Positions 12,507 to 24,812 of a DNA stretch of 64,000 bases are shown one piece after another. Origin of the DNA: Symsagittifera roscoffensis (lineage: Eukaryota; Xenacoelomorpha; Acoela; Convolutidae); the NCBI RefSeq assembly GCF_963678635.1, contig NC_087065.1, forward strand, positions 60,662,754 to 60,726,753, given 5' to 3'. The position numbers were made by a program, and so were the translations under genes. Under the pieces are notes generated by a model. It was not told where the DNA came from. It did not search any database and saw only the letters and a list, made by a program, of their open reading frames with translations. The first letter of the stretch is position 1; every line of letters begins with the position of its first letter.

Positions 12507-13598
12507 ATGGTTTTCACAGTAAACGAAGAAAAACGGATCATTTGTTTGTTTGCAATTTATGAATCCCCAACTGAAGTTCGGAGAAGATATATCAATGAAT
12601 ATTACATTGCCCCACGCGTTGCATCAACACTTCAACTTACGCAGTTTATCAGAGTGTGGAAACGGTTCCAAGAAAGGGGCGGGTTATCGAAATTTCAAGG
12701 GCAGCATCGAAAAGGAACGGGGTTACCAGGAACCGATGAAGCGAATGCCAGTATTATAAGACACTTTGATTTTCATCCTAAAGATTCAATAACTAAAGCA
12801 ACAGCTGATTTGGGGTTGAGCCGCACCACAACTTGGAGAGTCGCGAGAGCTGCCAAAATGAAGCCCTACAAAGTGCTCAAAACACACCAAATTAAAGAGA
12901 CGAACTTCGGCTTGAGACTTACTTTTGGTGTCTGGTGCTTGAGCAAGATTGAAACAGCGGCAGATTTCACATCACGGTTGATTTTCTCAGACGAAAAGTG
13001 GTGGGTGCTCGACAGCTCTCCAAATTCTCAAAACGATAGGAGATGGAGTTTAGTTAACCCCAGAGAATACGCGGAGTGCAAGTACCAGGGCAAAAAGAAA
13101 GTGATGTGCTGGATGGGTTTCCTTCAAGGAGCTGTTCTTGGCCCGTTTTGGTTCGTAGACGAACAGCAACGACCAATAACACTGAACCAGTTTTCGTATC
13201 TGAACATGCTGAAACACGACATCTGGCCAGTCCTTCGAGAACGACGAAACTTGAGGCGCATATGGTTTATGCAAGACGGAGCCACATGTCACTGCACGGG
13301 ACGCGTAGTCAGTTGGCTTGGGACAAAGTTCAACGACAGAATTATAAGTAGACGAACCCCTATACTCTGGCCACCTCAGAGTCCGGACCTGAATCCCCTG
13401 GATTTTTGGCTGTGGGGTCATCTGGGGAAAATTGTTCATGGTGCGAATCCACGAAGTATTGACGGACTCATGCAAACTGTAGAAGATGCCCGAAATACAA
13501 TAACGCCCGATAATATCGAAGAGTCATTGAGAAATTTGACGAAAAGATTACAAAGCTGTGTTGCTCAAAACGGCGGACACTTTCAGCATCTTATATAA
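12507..13598 (+). CDS. Mariner transposase, DD41D type
   Basis: A 363-residue intact transposase that should cut and paste the surrounding element at TA sites. Residues about 1-120 form the DNA-binding part: two helix-turn-helix-like segments separated by a basic GRPR-like linker region near 65-72. The catalytic triad is visible as Asp162 in IFSDEKWW, Asp257 in FMQDGATCH and Asp299 in SPDLNPLD. There are 41 residues between the second and third Asp. That spacing defines the DD41D group (rosa-like) rather than classical mariner DD34D or Tc1 DD34E. The start is a true ATG 237 bp inside the left end. There are no frameshifts or internal stops, so it may be active. The ORF is less AT-rich than its surroundings. 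Confidence 0.93.
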   Translation: MVFTVNEEKRIICLFAIYESPTEVRRRYINEYYIAPRVASTLQLTQFIRVWKRFQERGGLSKFQGQHRKGTGLPGTDEANASIIRHFDFHPKDSITKATADLGLSRTTTWRVARAAKMKPYKVLKTHQIKETNFGLRLTFGVWCLSKIETAADFTSRLIFSDEKWWVLDSSPNSQNDRRWSLVNPREYAECKYQGKKKVMCWMGFLQGAVLGPFWFVDEQQRPITLNQFSYLNMLKHDIWPVLRERRNLRRIWFMQDGATCHCTGRVVSWLGTKFNDRIISRRTPILWPPQSPDLNPLDFWLWGHLGKIVHGANPRSIDGLMQTVEDARNTITPDNIEESLRNLTKRLQSCVAQNGGHFQHLI

Positions 13599-13691
13599 AA
13601 CAATTTTATCAGATATTCAAATCTCCGCCACTTATCTATCTTGTGCAGAAAAAATTGTGTATTTATCTCTTCTCAAAAAAAAGTTATAGCG

Positions 13692-13725
13692 TTTTATAAA
13701 ATTACAGTTTATTTGAAACACCCTG
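13692..13725 (-). repeat. Right terminal inverted repeat of the mariner element
   Basis: Inverted copy of 12270-12303, followed directly by the TA target duplication. Confidence 0.9.
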
Positions 13726-13727
13726 TA

Positions 13728-14570
13728 TTTTTCGAAAAAAACTTTGAGATTGGAAAAATGCATCATGAAAAAAATTTTGTTATAAATATTTTTTCCATAG
13801 ACTCCATATATGATATTGTATCAGAGGCATTTTTGTATGGACGTCAACGCGGTCACGTTTTAACTGTTTAAAATCCAATATAATCACATTAATCCATTTT
13901 TGTTGCTGCGGATTTGCCTAAGGATAGGTCTTCTAAGAGTTCTGATTGGATCGGCTCAAAAAATTTAAACATTTTGTCAACCATTTCTTAACCCTATAAA
14001 GGAAAAGATATTTTGCAGTGAACAAATTTGGAGTTAAAATTGGAGAAAAAAAATCGCTCCCGTTTTTTTTGTTTCGCTCTCTCCGTGCAAAATTTCTTTC
14101 AGAATATCTTTTAAAAATATCTTTCAAATTACCTAGAAATTCGCCTGCGGGCACAAATCTTTGACAACATAATTTTAAAAATGTTTTAGTAACAGCTTAC
14201 AAATTTACTTTGCCCAATTTTGAAAAAAAAGTGTGAATTTTGTTGAAAGTTCAAACGTTACTGCCCCTTGTGATAAGCTTAGATTCGCCCCTGGCTCTAT
14301 AACTTGTTTAGATTTTACTCCATTTAAGTTTCGGTTTTCGGCTTTTTTGTGCTTTTTCAATCGCTATCCTCTAGCAACCTTAAAGTTCAATGAACTTTCT
14401 AAATACTTCTCTATATCAAGCAGGGACTTGCAGCGCATTCACAAAATCTATTTTAGTAAACGGTTTGAATGGGGCATCCCAGATTGCGGATTATATTGGA
14501 ATCAAGAAGGGAAACGAGTTTAAAAAAGCCAAATATATCAGCAATTCATTCTTCAGGAGAAACCGACTAA
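13728..14570. other. Short intergenic stretch, no gene seen
   Basis: AT-rich. Overlapping open frames at 14233-14602 have no recognisable domain, splice context or start context, and I do not call a gene there. Confidence 0.5.
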
Positions 14571-15114
14571 CAGTGGTGGACAAAATTAAGCGCAAATTTT
14601 GACAACATTTACTTCGATTTTCAACAAAACTTCTAGACAGACCATGAGCAAATGATCAGAGCTACCCTCCATGAAACCATCAATAGTTGTTTTCAATGAC
14701 TTACCAATGTAACCCGGTTCTGAAAATGTCAGTTTTCCTCATTTGCACCAAGTTTCGCATCGTAGTCAAATCTTTCGTGAATAAGCGGGGTAAAAAATGT
14801 TCATGCGACATGAAACAATCTCAGCGAGAAAGTGGAAACAATCAATGTGAAAACTTTAGTAAAATTGGCCGTTTCTTATTTTTTCAGCCGAAAAAAATGC
14901 AAATGAGGAAAACTGGCTTTTTCAGACATATTACATTGCTAAGTCAATAAAAACAACTATTGGTAGTTTCATAGAGAGTAGTTCTGATCATTTGCTCATG
15001 GTAAATATGAAGTCTTTCTGATTTTCGAAGTAAATGTTGTCCAAATCCAAAACGGACATTAAAATGGGCATTTCAGAGTGTAAAATCCAGAATTTGCGCT
15101 TAATTTTGTCCACT
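14571..15114. mobile_element. Long-inverted-repeat MITE with Tc1-like ends
   Basis: Two arms fold onto each other. The left arm starts CAGTGGTGGACAAAATTAAG. The right arm, on the other strand, starts AGTGGACAAAATTAAGCGC. Both continue through GACAACATTTACTTCGA, CATGAGCAAATGATCAGA, CAATAGTTGTTTT and AGTTTTCCTCATTTGCA. The arms together make up most of its roughly 545 bp, with a spacer of about 100 bp around 14780-14890. TA flanks both ends. It has no ORF, so it must rely on a transposase elsewhere. It ends about 80 bp before the ATG of the next gene. Confidence 0.75.
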
Positions 15115-15193
15115 AGTTTACCAATTGTTTGTTTTGAAACAAAGAAATTAAATAGATCGAAACAGCAACAAAAACTATAAGACTTCTAAAACT

Positions 15194-15792
15194 ATGTCTC
15201 ATATTGGAAAAACACTTTTTCGTTCTTACTTTTGGTGGCTTTCGTTTATGGAGATGGAGACGCTATGCGCAATATTGAAGCGTCAGCGAATAACCTACAG
15301 CAAATGGTGCACAAAACGTTAGACCAAATCCAAGATATTTGCCAAGAAATTCTTCAGAAAGCTAATCCAATGAACTCTTTATCCGAAAATGAAGGATCAG
15401 ATTGCAAAAGTCATGTTGCAGATGTCGTGAATTTGACAAATCAGTGTTTGCAGCTAGTCGTGTCGGAGGAAAAGGAAGCCAACAGCGACATCGTCAACTC
15501 GAAAACCGAGTTCGAATCCAAATACCAGGCGGACGTTGCGAATCTGAACGTGAACGAAGCGGCCAAACCCATTCTGAATTGGGACTCGGAAAACGTGAAC
15601 CGAGCAGGTGTGTTCTACGGAAAAGACAACGAAATGTTAAAGAACGTCAACAATAAATGCACGAATCCCGAGTTCGAACGTTTGGTGTCCGATATTCTGC
15701 AACTGTCCGCGCAGTTCAAACCGACAATTTTGGGCCACTCGGCTCAAACTGATTCGAATTTGGCGAATCTTCAAGCGGAGATCAACAACTAG
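15194..15792 (+). CDS. Secreted helical protein, unknown family, with a 1-bp frameshift
   Basis: I do not recognise this family. The open frame reaching 15792 covers about 186 residues from 15232, but has no ATG near its 5' end. The ATG at 15194 lies in another frame, one base away. The T run at 15216-15220 has five Ts. If it had six, that ATG would join the long frame and give a classic signal peptide: a short basic N-terminus, a Leu/Val-rich core at SFLLLVAFVYG, then an acidic mature start. The mature part, about 175 residues, looks mostly alpha-helical, with four cysteines and one NLT glycosylation sequon. No intron is visible. The ORF is richer in GC than its surroundings, which supports real coding. 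The missing base could be a homopolymer sequencing error or a true disabling deletion. Confidence 0.6.
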
Positions 15793-16295
15793 ATGGATAA
15801 TAGTCGGCACAATTTGAAGAAGTTTTGGAACATTTAATCTTTTGTAGAGATTTTCAAGCATTTAATTTTTTGTTGCCAAATTGATTGTACTATATAATGT
15901 ATCATAATATAAATACAGTCTATGATGAGGTTAAAGTGCATTAAATTGAAAAATTTTCATCTGTTTCCATTTTTATGTGCATCAAAAAGTTTTAGTCTGT
16001 TTTAATCAACACGCGGAATGAATCAAAGTCAATTAAATTTCGAGTTATTCGAATATTGACTGGCAGCAAAGTAAATACGTATAAAAAAACGCATTCCTTG
16101 TAGTTTTTAGTGAGCAAAAGGCTAAGACGAGTTGTTGAGAAAAAAGCGGTTTATAGTTTTCCTAAAAGTATATCAACTTGAGACCGTATAACGGATCGTG
16201 TATTCACTCCCCTGAAATGGCGATAGTGTGTGTAGGACAAGCTCTCATTTGACCTCTAGCTCCAGGCCTATCACAGCCTTAGTAGAAGAAATGAA

Positions 16296-16513
16296 GAGCT
16301 TCAAGTGGTGCGTTTTTTGTCGCTATTTGTATCAAATGTTGAAAAAAAAATTATGACAAGTGCACGTGAAGTGGCAGTGGGCGCGGGTGCGTGTGTAATG
16401 TATATGCACCTCCCCTTGAAACCGGCACGCACTGCCACTTCAATTGCAATTGTCATATTCTACTTTGCAACGTTTAGTGCACATTACAACAAAGATAGTA
16501 CCACTTGAAGTTC
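16296..16513. mobile_element. Imperfect palindrome, small foldback MITE
   Basis: Starts GAGCTTCAAGTGGT and ends with its inverted counterpart ACCACTTGAAGTTC. Inner blocks GAAGTGGCAGTG and CACTGCCACTTC also pair, and the centre GTGCGTGTGTAATGTATATG lies close to its own complement. The whole of about 218 bp can form one long stem. No coding capacity. Confidence 0.65.
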
Positions 16514-16576
16514 ACATGTGTTTAGTGAAACACAACTGCGATGGGGAGCTGTCCAACACTTGCGATATGAAAACAT

Positions 16577-16807
16577 ATGTCTTTAAACTTATTTATATAT
16601 TCTTGCGTTCTCGCATCTTCGCTATGGCTCCTTGAAACTGAACTAACAATAGTCACCAATGATTCAGCTATACATACTAATAAATTGTCAAAGCTATGCG
16701 GCAAAAAGCCACCAAATATAAACAAAACTAACATTAAGTGCGTTTTTGCACCTACGACCAGTAGGTTAAGAGTCTCAGTTTCTTCCATCTGTCCCATGGT
16801 CGCTTAA
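16577..16807 (+). CDS. Small ORF with a signal-like start, doubtful
   Basis: A 76-residue frame from a true ATG. Its first 20 or so residues are hydrophobic (SLNLFIYSCVLASSLWLL), like a signal peptide, followed by a basic, Cys-poor tail. There is no homology I can name, no splice evidence and no polyadenylation signal close by. It sits just past the foldback element at 16296-16513. It could be a small secreted peptide or chance. Confidence 0.2.
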   Translation: MSLNLFIYSCVLASSLWLLETELTIVTNDSAIHTNKLSKLCGKKPPNINKTNIKCVFAPTTSRLRVSVSSICPMVA

Positions 16808-18417
16808 CGATCAGCAAGCACTAGCCGCAAATGAAGCAGAAAACAGATGCATTGAAACTCCCAGTGCTACAGATCGTGATTACAGCAAAAGTTCCCAACC
16901 TTATTTTTATTTGCTAGTTAGGTTGGAAAAACTTCGTGTCATACTAATACACAACGCTCGCTATTTGTAACACCAAGCACTCTTATTTGACGCTTATTCG
17001 CCATACTGTGAAATAAAAATTCATATAATTGACCGAAGTATCATAGAAAAGTTTTAAAACAAAAAAAAACTAGCTTGAGTGATAGTTGAAGAATCTGTTA
17101 CGTTTGATAATTTGATAAAGTAAACCAATTTAAAAATTGGGTCGAAAAGTATTTGAATTCCTCAACAAATCTAAAAAATGAAAGCTGCGGTTCGCAAACA
17201 AGCTGCAAGAAACGGTACAAAAAAGCTCTTGAAGTTCAAATGACAATTTAAAACAAATGGAGGCGTATCAAAGAAGTCAAAAACACACAAAATAGAATTT
17301 TGAAGACTGAATATACACAGAGGCGACTCGGTGCTTCACATTTCTTCCGACACATCTCAAACATAGCAAAACAAGCTGTTTCTGAATGCAGGCCAAAATT
17401 ACACAGCGTCGAAACTTAGCATCGCAATAATTGCGATAAATTACCATCTCACAATTGCCAGCTAACAGATAGAAAAAGAAAAAAAATGATAAGTTGACAA
17501 AAATTCTAAAAAAAAGACAAAAAAAACACCACTGAACAGCGAAGTTTTGTTTTAAAGGCTGGACAAAAAATATATGCAGGAAAAATTTTCAAAATTAACT
17601 TCCGGCGTTATATTTAATAAATCTATTTGTCGAGCGAAAAACCAGCAAAAATCGTTAAGCTGAAAGCATAAGCCAAAAAAATGGAAGCCAAATGATTTTT
17701 CTCAGTGAAACAAGGTAATAACAAAAAAAGACAGTCCGGATAACATTGAAAATAACATAAACAAATCAAAAACAGCTTCAATAGTAATTAAAATTGCTTA
17801 AAACACGAAAAAAAAATCCGTGATAAGGCGACTTACCCCATAAAAGAAAACCAGACGAACAAAAAGCTGAAAACTGATCTTGAAACCGACTTTTCCCGTT
17901 TGGAAAAAAGCTGGTCGTGGCTGAATTTATTAAATGGATAAATAAAAAAAAATCTGTACACTGAATACTGAAAATTCAAAATCACTTCGAGCCTAAAATG
18001 TATTCGCGTTTTTCCACGCTATTTGTGACTTGTAGAGCGTAATTTGTTTTCATTTTATCGTTGAGCTCGAGATAAGCTTATTATGAAACCAGAGGTCAGA
18101 CCGCAAAAATCAAATTTGAGCTTGAGCTAGCTTAACGTGCCATATGTGACTAGGAAAAATTGATATAAAATATAGGAATTCACTTTGTTGCCCACTTTTG
18201 CACAATTCGCGTTCCACGGAAAAAACTACCTCGTCGTGAAACTCTTCCCAACTCAAAATTTCATGATCGGTTTTCCTACGAAAATAACTTTAACTCAACC
18301 AACGCTTGAAATCAATACCACAATCTAAAAAAGCCATTCTTATTTAGTCAATTAACGTTTGTTAAGTCAAAAACAGTTTTGCAAAAGTTATGTAGTCGGA
18401 CTAAGCATTATAAAACT
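16808..18417. other. AT-rich, A-run-rich stretch, no gene
   Basis: No coding signal. The plus strand is rich in A runs. A degenerate SINE 3'-end motif (ACAGAGGCGACTCGGTGC) lies at about 17316-17336. Confidence 0.5.
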
Positions 18418-18453
18418 GCTCGTATCAGGGCAAAGCTCTGAATGTTCCGATTG
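18418..18453 (+). repeat. Transposon end (TIR family 1)
   Basis: GCTCGTATCAGGGCAAAGCT followed by CTGAATGTTCCGATTG. It closely matches the terminal repeat of the element at 48261-49283. No right-hand partner was identified. Confidence 0.6.
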
Positions 18454-20917
18454 TACATTAAACAATCGGGCATTGTTGTTGGTAAATGATATATTGACAA
18501 ACTATGCAATTTAGGCTGATAATATCAAAGTGTTGCAGTTTGTTCAGTTAAAATGTTACGCATTGAAGTTTTCTAAAATCGGCCTAATAAAAAACATCAA
18601 CATGCGCATATATATTCCTTATTTTCTTCGAAAATCTGAACAACAAGTCAGGCATTAAAACCTAACGATAATCTCATACATTTCCTATTGAAGACTGTAA
18701 TAGAGAGTAGAGAGGATATTACTTTTTACCAAGAGATTACCAGCAATTTTCTCTTTATGAAATTACTGAAACTTATGCTAGCTGGTTTACTATTGAAGCT
18801 TAAACCACTCACTGACGCGGTGAGTGAGAATTATGGCTTGGTAATAATCAGTTACAACTGGACCTTTCTGGTACGCTCAGGACACTGCGGTGATAGAAAC
18901 AGCATTCGAACCTCTGAATTGATCGCTAGAGACGTTTTTAACAAGACTATCAAGAATCAATGAGTGCAGTGAAAAACGTAACAAGAGTGTTCAAACAACC
19001 GTGATGCTACAAGGACGAGTCAGGTCATGGTTGACCCCAAGCAGAACGAGATCCCCATGAACATGGAACGGGATTTACCCTTCACAATGCAGACGCTACA
19101 TAGCAGTAGAGTAAGATCTGGGAGGAGGTGTTACCTTTATAGAGACGACTTCGTGGTAGATAGGACAGACCAGGAGAAGATAGCGGAGGAAATAGTGGGT
19201 CTCGAGGAAGTAGCCGCGTCAAAGGAAGTAGATACTGCGGACGATCAGGACAATGATTGGTCTAGAAGTCAGAGGTGGAGGTCAAAATTATAAGTGGAGG
19301 TCGATGATGAGCGGGAGCAAGAATCAGGATGTAGACCACGAGAGCAAGAAATACGTCAAGAATGAAAACATGATCCTTCCTGGGCGGCCCAGCAGGACCA
19401 CTGTTCCTTCCTGCATCCAACCGCAATCTGATATCAGATATGCAATCAACAAGGAGGTCTATGGATGTTTTTTTCCAGAAGAGTGGGGGTAGGAAAAACC
19501 CACACTGAGAAACTATAAACTATTGTTTAAAAAACTGAACAATGCAAAAAAACATGTGAGTTAGAGGCAGAAACAGTTGAAGGCCCTGAGAAACCTGGCA
19601 AAGGAAGAGTAGTAGAGTTATATTTTAGTTTGCCGAGTGAGTACTCGAGCAGCATAATGCTAATGGACAATGATTTTGTACTGACAGATAGGACATGTGT
19701 AATAGCCATTAACGCGGATATGAGTTTTAGAACAGCATTAGCAGCTGTCTTCAGATGAGAGTACAAGTATATAGAGTTTTTATGGAAAGAGACTAGGAAT
19801 AGGGATTGTAGGAGCCTTGCCACCAGCGGCAACACCAATATCAAGAAAAGACTTTTGCTTCCTGGTGACGAGAGCGACGGAAAACCAACATGTTTACCCT
19901 GAAAAGTTGGTTTTATCTCCGAGATGAGGATAGACTTACTAGTGAAGAGGGGCTTGATAGACTTCCGAGAACAGAGGATGACTGCACCAACGGGAATTGT
20001 ACGCGCTAACACATTTTTTTCAGAAACCATCATCGAAATGTACTTACATAAGAAACATTACCTGACCTGTGTATAGGTTGAGAGAAATAGACGAGATTAT
20101 TATGATTTAGCTGGGAACCTATCAGTTACTGGGAGTCCTATGGAGTACGTGTGTTGTGTTATTAGGAATACGTATGTAGGTAGGTTAGTGACACCGAAGG
20201 TCGTTACATTTATTTTCAAAAAAAGATCCAAAATGTGGATTGTCCACTTTTCAACCACTTTTCAAGGTCTTGGATTGAATCATAATTTTAATACATCTCT
20301 GCAGAACATTTTTTAACCTGACTGCTTTAAAGGCCTTCTTAATTCAAACGGACGACGTTTTTGTCTAACTACGATGATTGAATTGCGGCCTTACTTTTAG
20401 TGATGCTATCGATCAATTTAATTTCAAACTAACCTAGAAACAAGAACACGATCGAAATCAATTTAATACAATTGTAACCATCATTAAAAATTTAGATGTG
20501 AAATGTTTCAAGGACCTGGCTGATGCCTACATTGGACCCGGTCAAAGATACGCTCTATCGCCGACTGGTGGAACGGGACTTCGCTCTGATTGACTCAGAG
20601 GTAAGGTAGCTGACGGCCGCCTTCACAAACATCCTAGGGCATGACTATCGTGGGGAGCGCCCCATGGATGTCTTATTGATGGCCGCCTTGAACAAACAAG
20701 GAGTTCCAGACCGCGCAAGCATGCGTATAAAGATGTGAAAAAACGGGGCACTATCAGGAAATGACTCTGCGCTTGAGCCCGGTCTGGAAAAATCAGGGAC
20801 ATACCACCAAACCAACCAGGACAGATGCCTCCCCAACAGGCCTTGGTCTCTTTTGATGAGAAGACGTGAAGAGAATTATCAGAAAATGAGTAGCGAGGCT
20901 GCCTCTTCCGGCTCCCA

Positions 20918-21268
20918 ATGAAGAGTAGCTGTGGCAGAAAAAGGGCCAGAGTAGAAGAGAAAGTACAGACGAATGATACAATGGACGACATCATGGAGAA
21001 AGTAAACGAGCTAGATAGAGTGAGACGAGAACTGACCAGGAGTCATGAAAATAGAGATATGTGGAGAAAAATTATGGAAATTTGTAGCAAAAAAAAGATA
21101 GAGAAAATAGAGCGTCTGCGACGGGAATACAAAAAACGATCTGAGCGTTTAAAACAGACAGATCGCTTAGCACCTCGGAGGGTCGTCCTTAAAAAGAACA
21201 CACCTATGGAACTGTTAACACCACGAATTGAGTCAGGCAGCGAAAACGCAAGTAAAGTCAGGGTCTGA
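20918..21268 (+). pseudogene. Coiled-coil-like ORF fragment
   Basis: A 116-residue frame from a true ATG. It is very rich in Arg, Lys and Glu (for example KKIEKIERLRREYKKRSERL), so it is predicted to be a charged helix or coiled coil. The flanking DNA reads as open peptide in other frames, so it looks like part of a larger, frame-broken ORF. Possibly a retroelement structural protein. No domain is recognised. Confidence 0.3.
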
Positions 21269-24200
21269 AAAACTGATTAGCCCCATCTCGAGTGATATCA
21301 TAGGGAACCTCAATGTAGAAAGGTCGATGAGGCAACTGCTCGAGACGGTGGGTCACTAGTGGCTTGCAGGAAAGCGGAAGATTCCGGGATGACAGCAACC
21401 ACTGCAAAGAATGATGACACTGGCGGATTGGAATTCTCTAGAGCAGTGACAAGAGTGACAGTCGCCAGATCAACTACGACGAGCGAACCAAGACAGGGAT
21501 CAAGCAAAACAATACGTGAAAGGTGTTGCAAAGTTTGAGGTCTTCATGGATAATGGCAGTGACAACGTTTGGAGGCGCTAGCGTAACACAGTAATTTAGA
21601 AAAGTTTGAACTCATAAACCCAGGAAACTTTGCCAGCGTGATTATCCTGTTGGGTCCCCCAAAGGACTCTAGAAGTTGGACTGTTAGGTCATGGGAAGGA
21701 AATTAGAGTGAACAACAAAACTCCAGCCAAGACAACAAACTTGGAAAAAAGAATGCGAGTGAAAGATACAGAAGAGCTAGGACAAAGTGAGGTGGCTGTG
21801 ATGGATCGCAATGCAACTGGAAAAGTATAGACAAATTGATGGTACCGCCTTTTATTATGGCAGCTCGAAGATCTGCCAGTTATAAAACTAAAAGGAAAGA
21901 AAGCACTCTTACTGTAGCGACTTTCAAAGTATAAATCTTCAGCCAGTGTGGCGAAAGAATATTATTGGACTTCAAGCCATCTAGGTTAAACCATAGACAA
22001 GAAGCGCCGACCAAAGAACAGCTGGAGGAATTTTAGATCTTTTTGAGACGATGGATCTTTTGGACATTTTCGAGACAAATTTGGATCTTTTCGAAACGAA
22101 GTGCAAGATCATGAACGTTCCGATGGAAGTGAAAAATATATGCGCCAGAAAACGAGTTATTCTATAGTTCAGAGCCAACATGATTGCCTGGCTCTACAAA
22201 AATGCTAAAACGCATATGTTGAAGCATAGCAGAATGTATAGTTCGTTCCAGTTGGACATCGGATCAGAAGATTTCAAGCAAGTTGTTGTGACCCATCGGA
22301 ATGCAGTGACTACCGCAATGAAAAAAATCTTGCAAACAATCGGTTGTACGGCAGAAAGAAAGAGGAGATGTTGAAAGAAGACGTAGGAAGAAACTTGACG
22401 TTGAGCCTTCACAGTAGCTTCTCCGAACTTTCGACCAGAATGCTGTTGAATTTTATTGGAAAGAAATTTATCGTGGAATACGATCAACATGACAATTAAG
22501 GACGTCATCAGCAAAGAAAAACAAAAAAAGAAGGATTACTTAGAAGCGTAGTAACTATTTTTAAACTTACAATTTGGTCGCTCATGATAAGGAACGATTT
22601 CATTTTTTGCAAAAACTGAAAAAAGCGAAAATCTGAACGACGGTTCAGAACAGACAGGATTGGTTATTTCGAGACTACGAATTTCTTATTGAAGTTTTGA
22701 TCTTAGCGAGCATGACACGTATCAATATTCTTTTCGCAAAAAAAACTGAAATTACGCAAAAATCAAAACAACAATTTTCGCCGTAAAATATTTTGGGTTT
22801 TTAGCCCTGTTTTTAGTAGTAATCACGTTGTCTAGAGATCCACGAACCAGCATGTGTTGAATTTGACATAAAAACGTAAGCTATGTAAATTCGTTTGGCG
22901 GATGTCTACAAGCTGTTTCAAAATGGTTGGCCCCTTAAACAGACCAAAAGCCAGCTGCTTAGGTCGAGACGGTAAAAAAAACTAATAGAATTCAAATAAG
23001 TGATGTCAGCCAGTCATCAATATAGACTTTTGCTATCTTCTGTCTTTTTGTAAATTCTGAGCAAAAATCACAACAATCTTCGTTTCTGTGAAAATAAGAC
23101 AGCAGATAATGAGAAACGACGAAACGAGTTTAAAAGCAATCGAGAAAACATTGACAAAAAGAAGTTTTCCGAGTTGCAACGATTGTAAAATTACAACCGT
23201 TGCTGGACGCATTTCACGAATTAGAAAGGCCGAAAGGACGAATTTTTACCCTTCCTGGTAGTGATGAAGGAGCTTCTTCAACGAAGACCAGGAAATTAGA
23301 AGGGTCTCTCGCTAGATTGCAAAACTCTCTTTTAAGTTTTTTTACCTTCTCGCTTTCACCTGATTTTAAATTTAAACTATCCAAAAAAAAATTCAGATCA
23401 TGAGAAGCTAGGAATTGAGGGACAAAGTTGCTCCATCGCGAAATAAAGATAAAGTACCAGCCCCGTTTTTAGGAGTGACCTCGTGGTCTGAGGATACTGA
23501 CACAGCCATGAGCTTAGTTTTTTCACATGCAAATTGAAACAATTTGTGCGGCTCGGCTGATAGTCGTTAAGCAATAACAAATTTGTCGAACTGATGTTAC
23601 AATAACCACATTGAGTAGTTATATGGCAGATACGGTTGAAAGCACGTAGAGCTCAATTTAGATTTCAGCCAGTCGTTTTAGGATCTGGCGTTACTTCCCA
23701 TCGGTATATATTTCTAGGTGAAACTTACGTTTGTATTTCTATGGCATGGCGCTCCTGGCTGTTTTTTGTAACAGCATGAGCGGTACGCCCATTCACTGAA
23801 TCCTCAGAGACGAGCGGAAGCACAAAATAAGGCTCTGAAACGACAGCCGGATGAGTGGTCCGAAACGCGAAAGACTTCCTCATTTCCCGATTTAGCTTTT
23901 TCACCTAGCTAACGCAAAAACCCAACTATCGTGAACAGTGAGGGGATTAGCGATTCTTTCGTTCTTCATGCGACATATAGTCAAAAACAACTAAAGATAA
24001 GCAAGATGCCAAAAAAAGTATATTGTCAAGAAAAAAAATGAAACAAAAAATAAGCAAAAGTCCAAAAACAGTACAAAAAACATAATTTCAGAAGAAAAAA
24101 TTTTCCCTGACGAGATGCGATCCAAAACATTTTCCTGTTTTTTGTTTTTAGTTGTATTAACATATATCAAATCAATTATTGCTTATTTTCGATCGTTATT

Positions 24201-24812
24201 GCTAACTTTCAATCAATCCGGAAAAATCAGGTGATTTTGGAAGAAGACTAATCCAGCAGTGCAAGGAGCAGCAGGAAGGTTCACAAGGACAACAAAAAAA
24301 AGCTTTTTTGGGTATCGTTAAATTATTTTGTATCATCTCAGTACAGAAAGTACGATATCAATCTGTGGGGTTACGACAGTGACTGGACAGTAGTGACCTC
24401 TGCGAATTTCCCAGTTAAACACCTTATTTCGGAAATTGAACGGACACAAAGGGATATAAAACTATTAGTAATACTACCTAAGTAAAACAACTTATACTAC
24501 CTGTATTAACACTCCTATTCCGCGAATCAACCAAACAGACCCTTAACAGACTAATTTTTAAGTCAAATTTTCAATAATTTGATCCCCCAGAAAAAAAGTT
24601 TTTGAGATATCCCGATTTTTGACACCGGTTAAAAGCTCTGGTTTAGTGAGTTACTTCGTTTTTCAATTGATATAACTATAGAAACCGATTAAAATTAGTC
24701 CAGATTGTTAAAGATCATACACTAGTGAATCAACAGGTTTTAGAACCCTTTTAACGGCATTCTTCCGGTTCACAGAGAAATCGGATTTAACAAGTTTGAT
24801 GCAGTGATTTCA

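Larger units (their letters stand above)
12268..13727 (+). mobile_element. Complete mariner-type transposon, DD41D group
   Basis: The element proper is 12270-13725, 1456 bp, flanked by a TA dinucleotide on each side, as expected for Tc1/mariner insertion. Both ends begin CAGGGTGTTTCAAATAAACT, and the inverted repeats match over about 34 bp with one mismatch. The single ORF inside is uninterrupted and full length. Near-identical ends and an intact ORF suggest a recent insertion. Confidence 0.95.

Noticed and set aside
13050-13475. Minus-strand 141-codon frame
   Set aside because: Shadow of the mariner transposase on the opposite strand.
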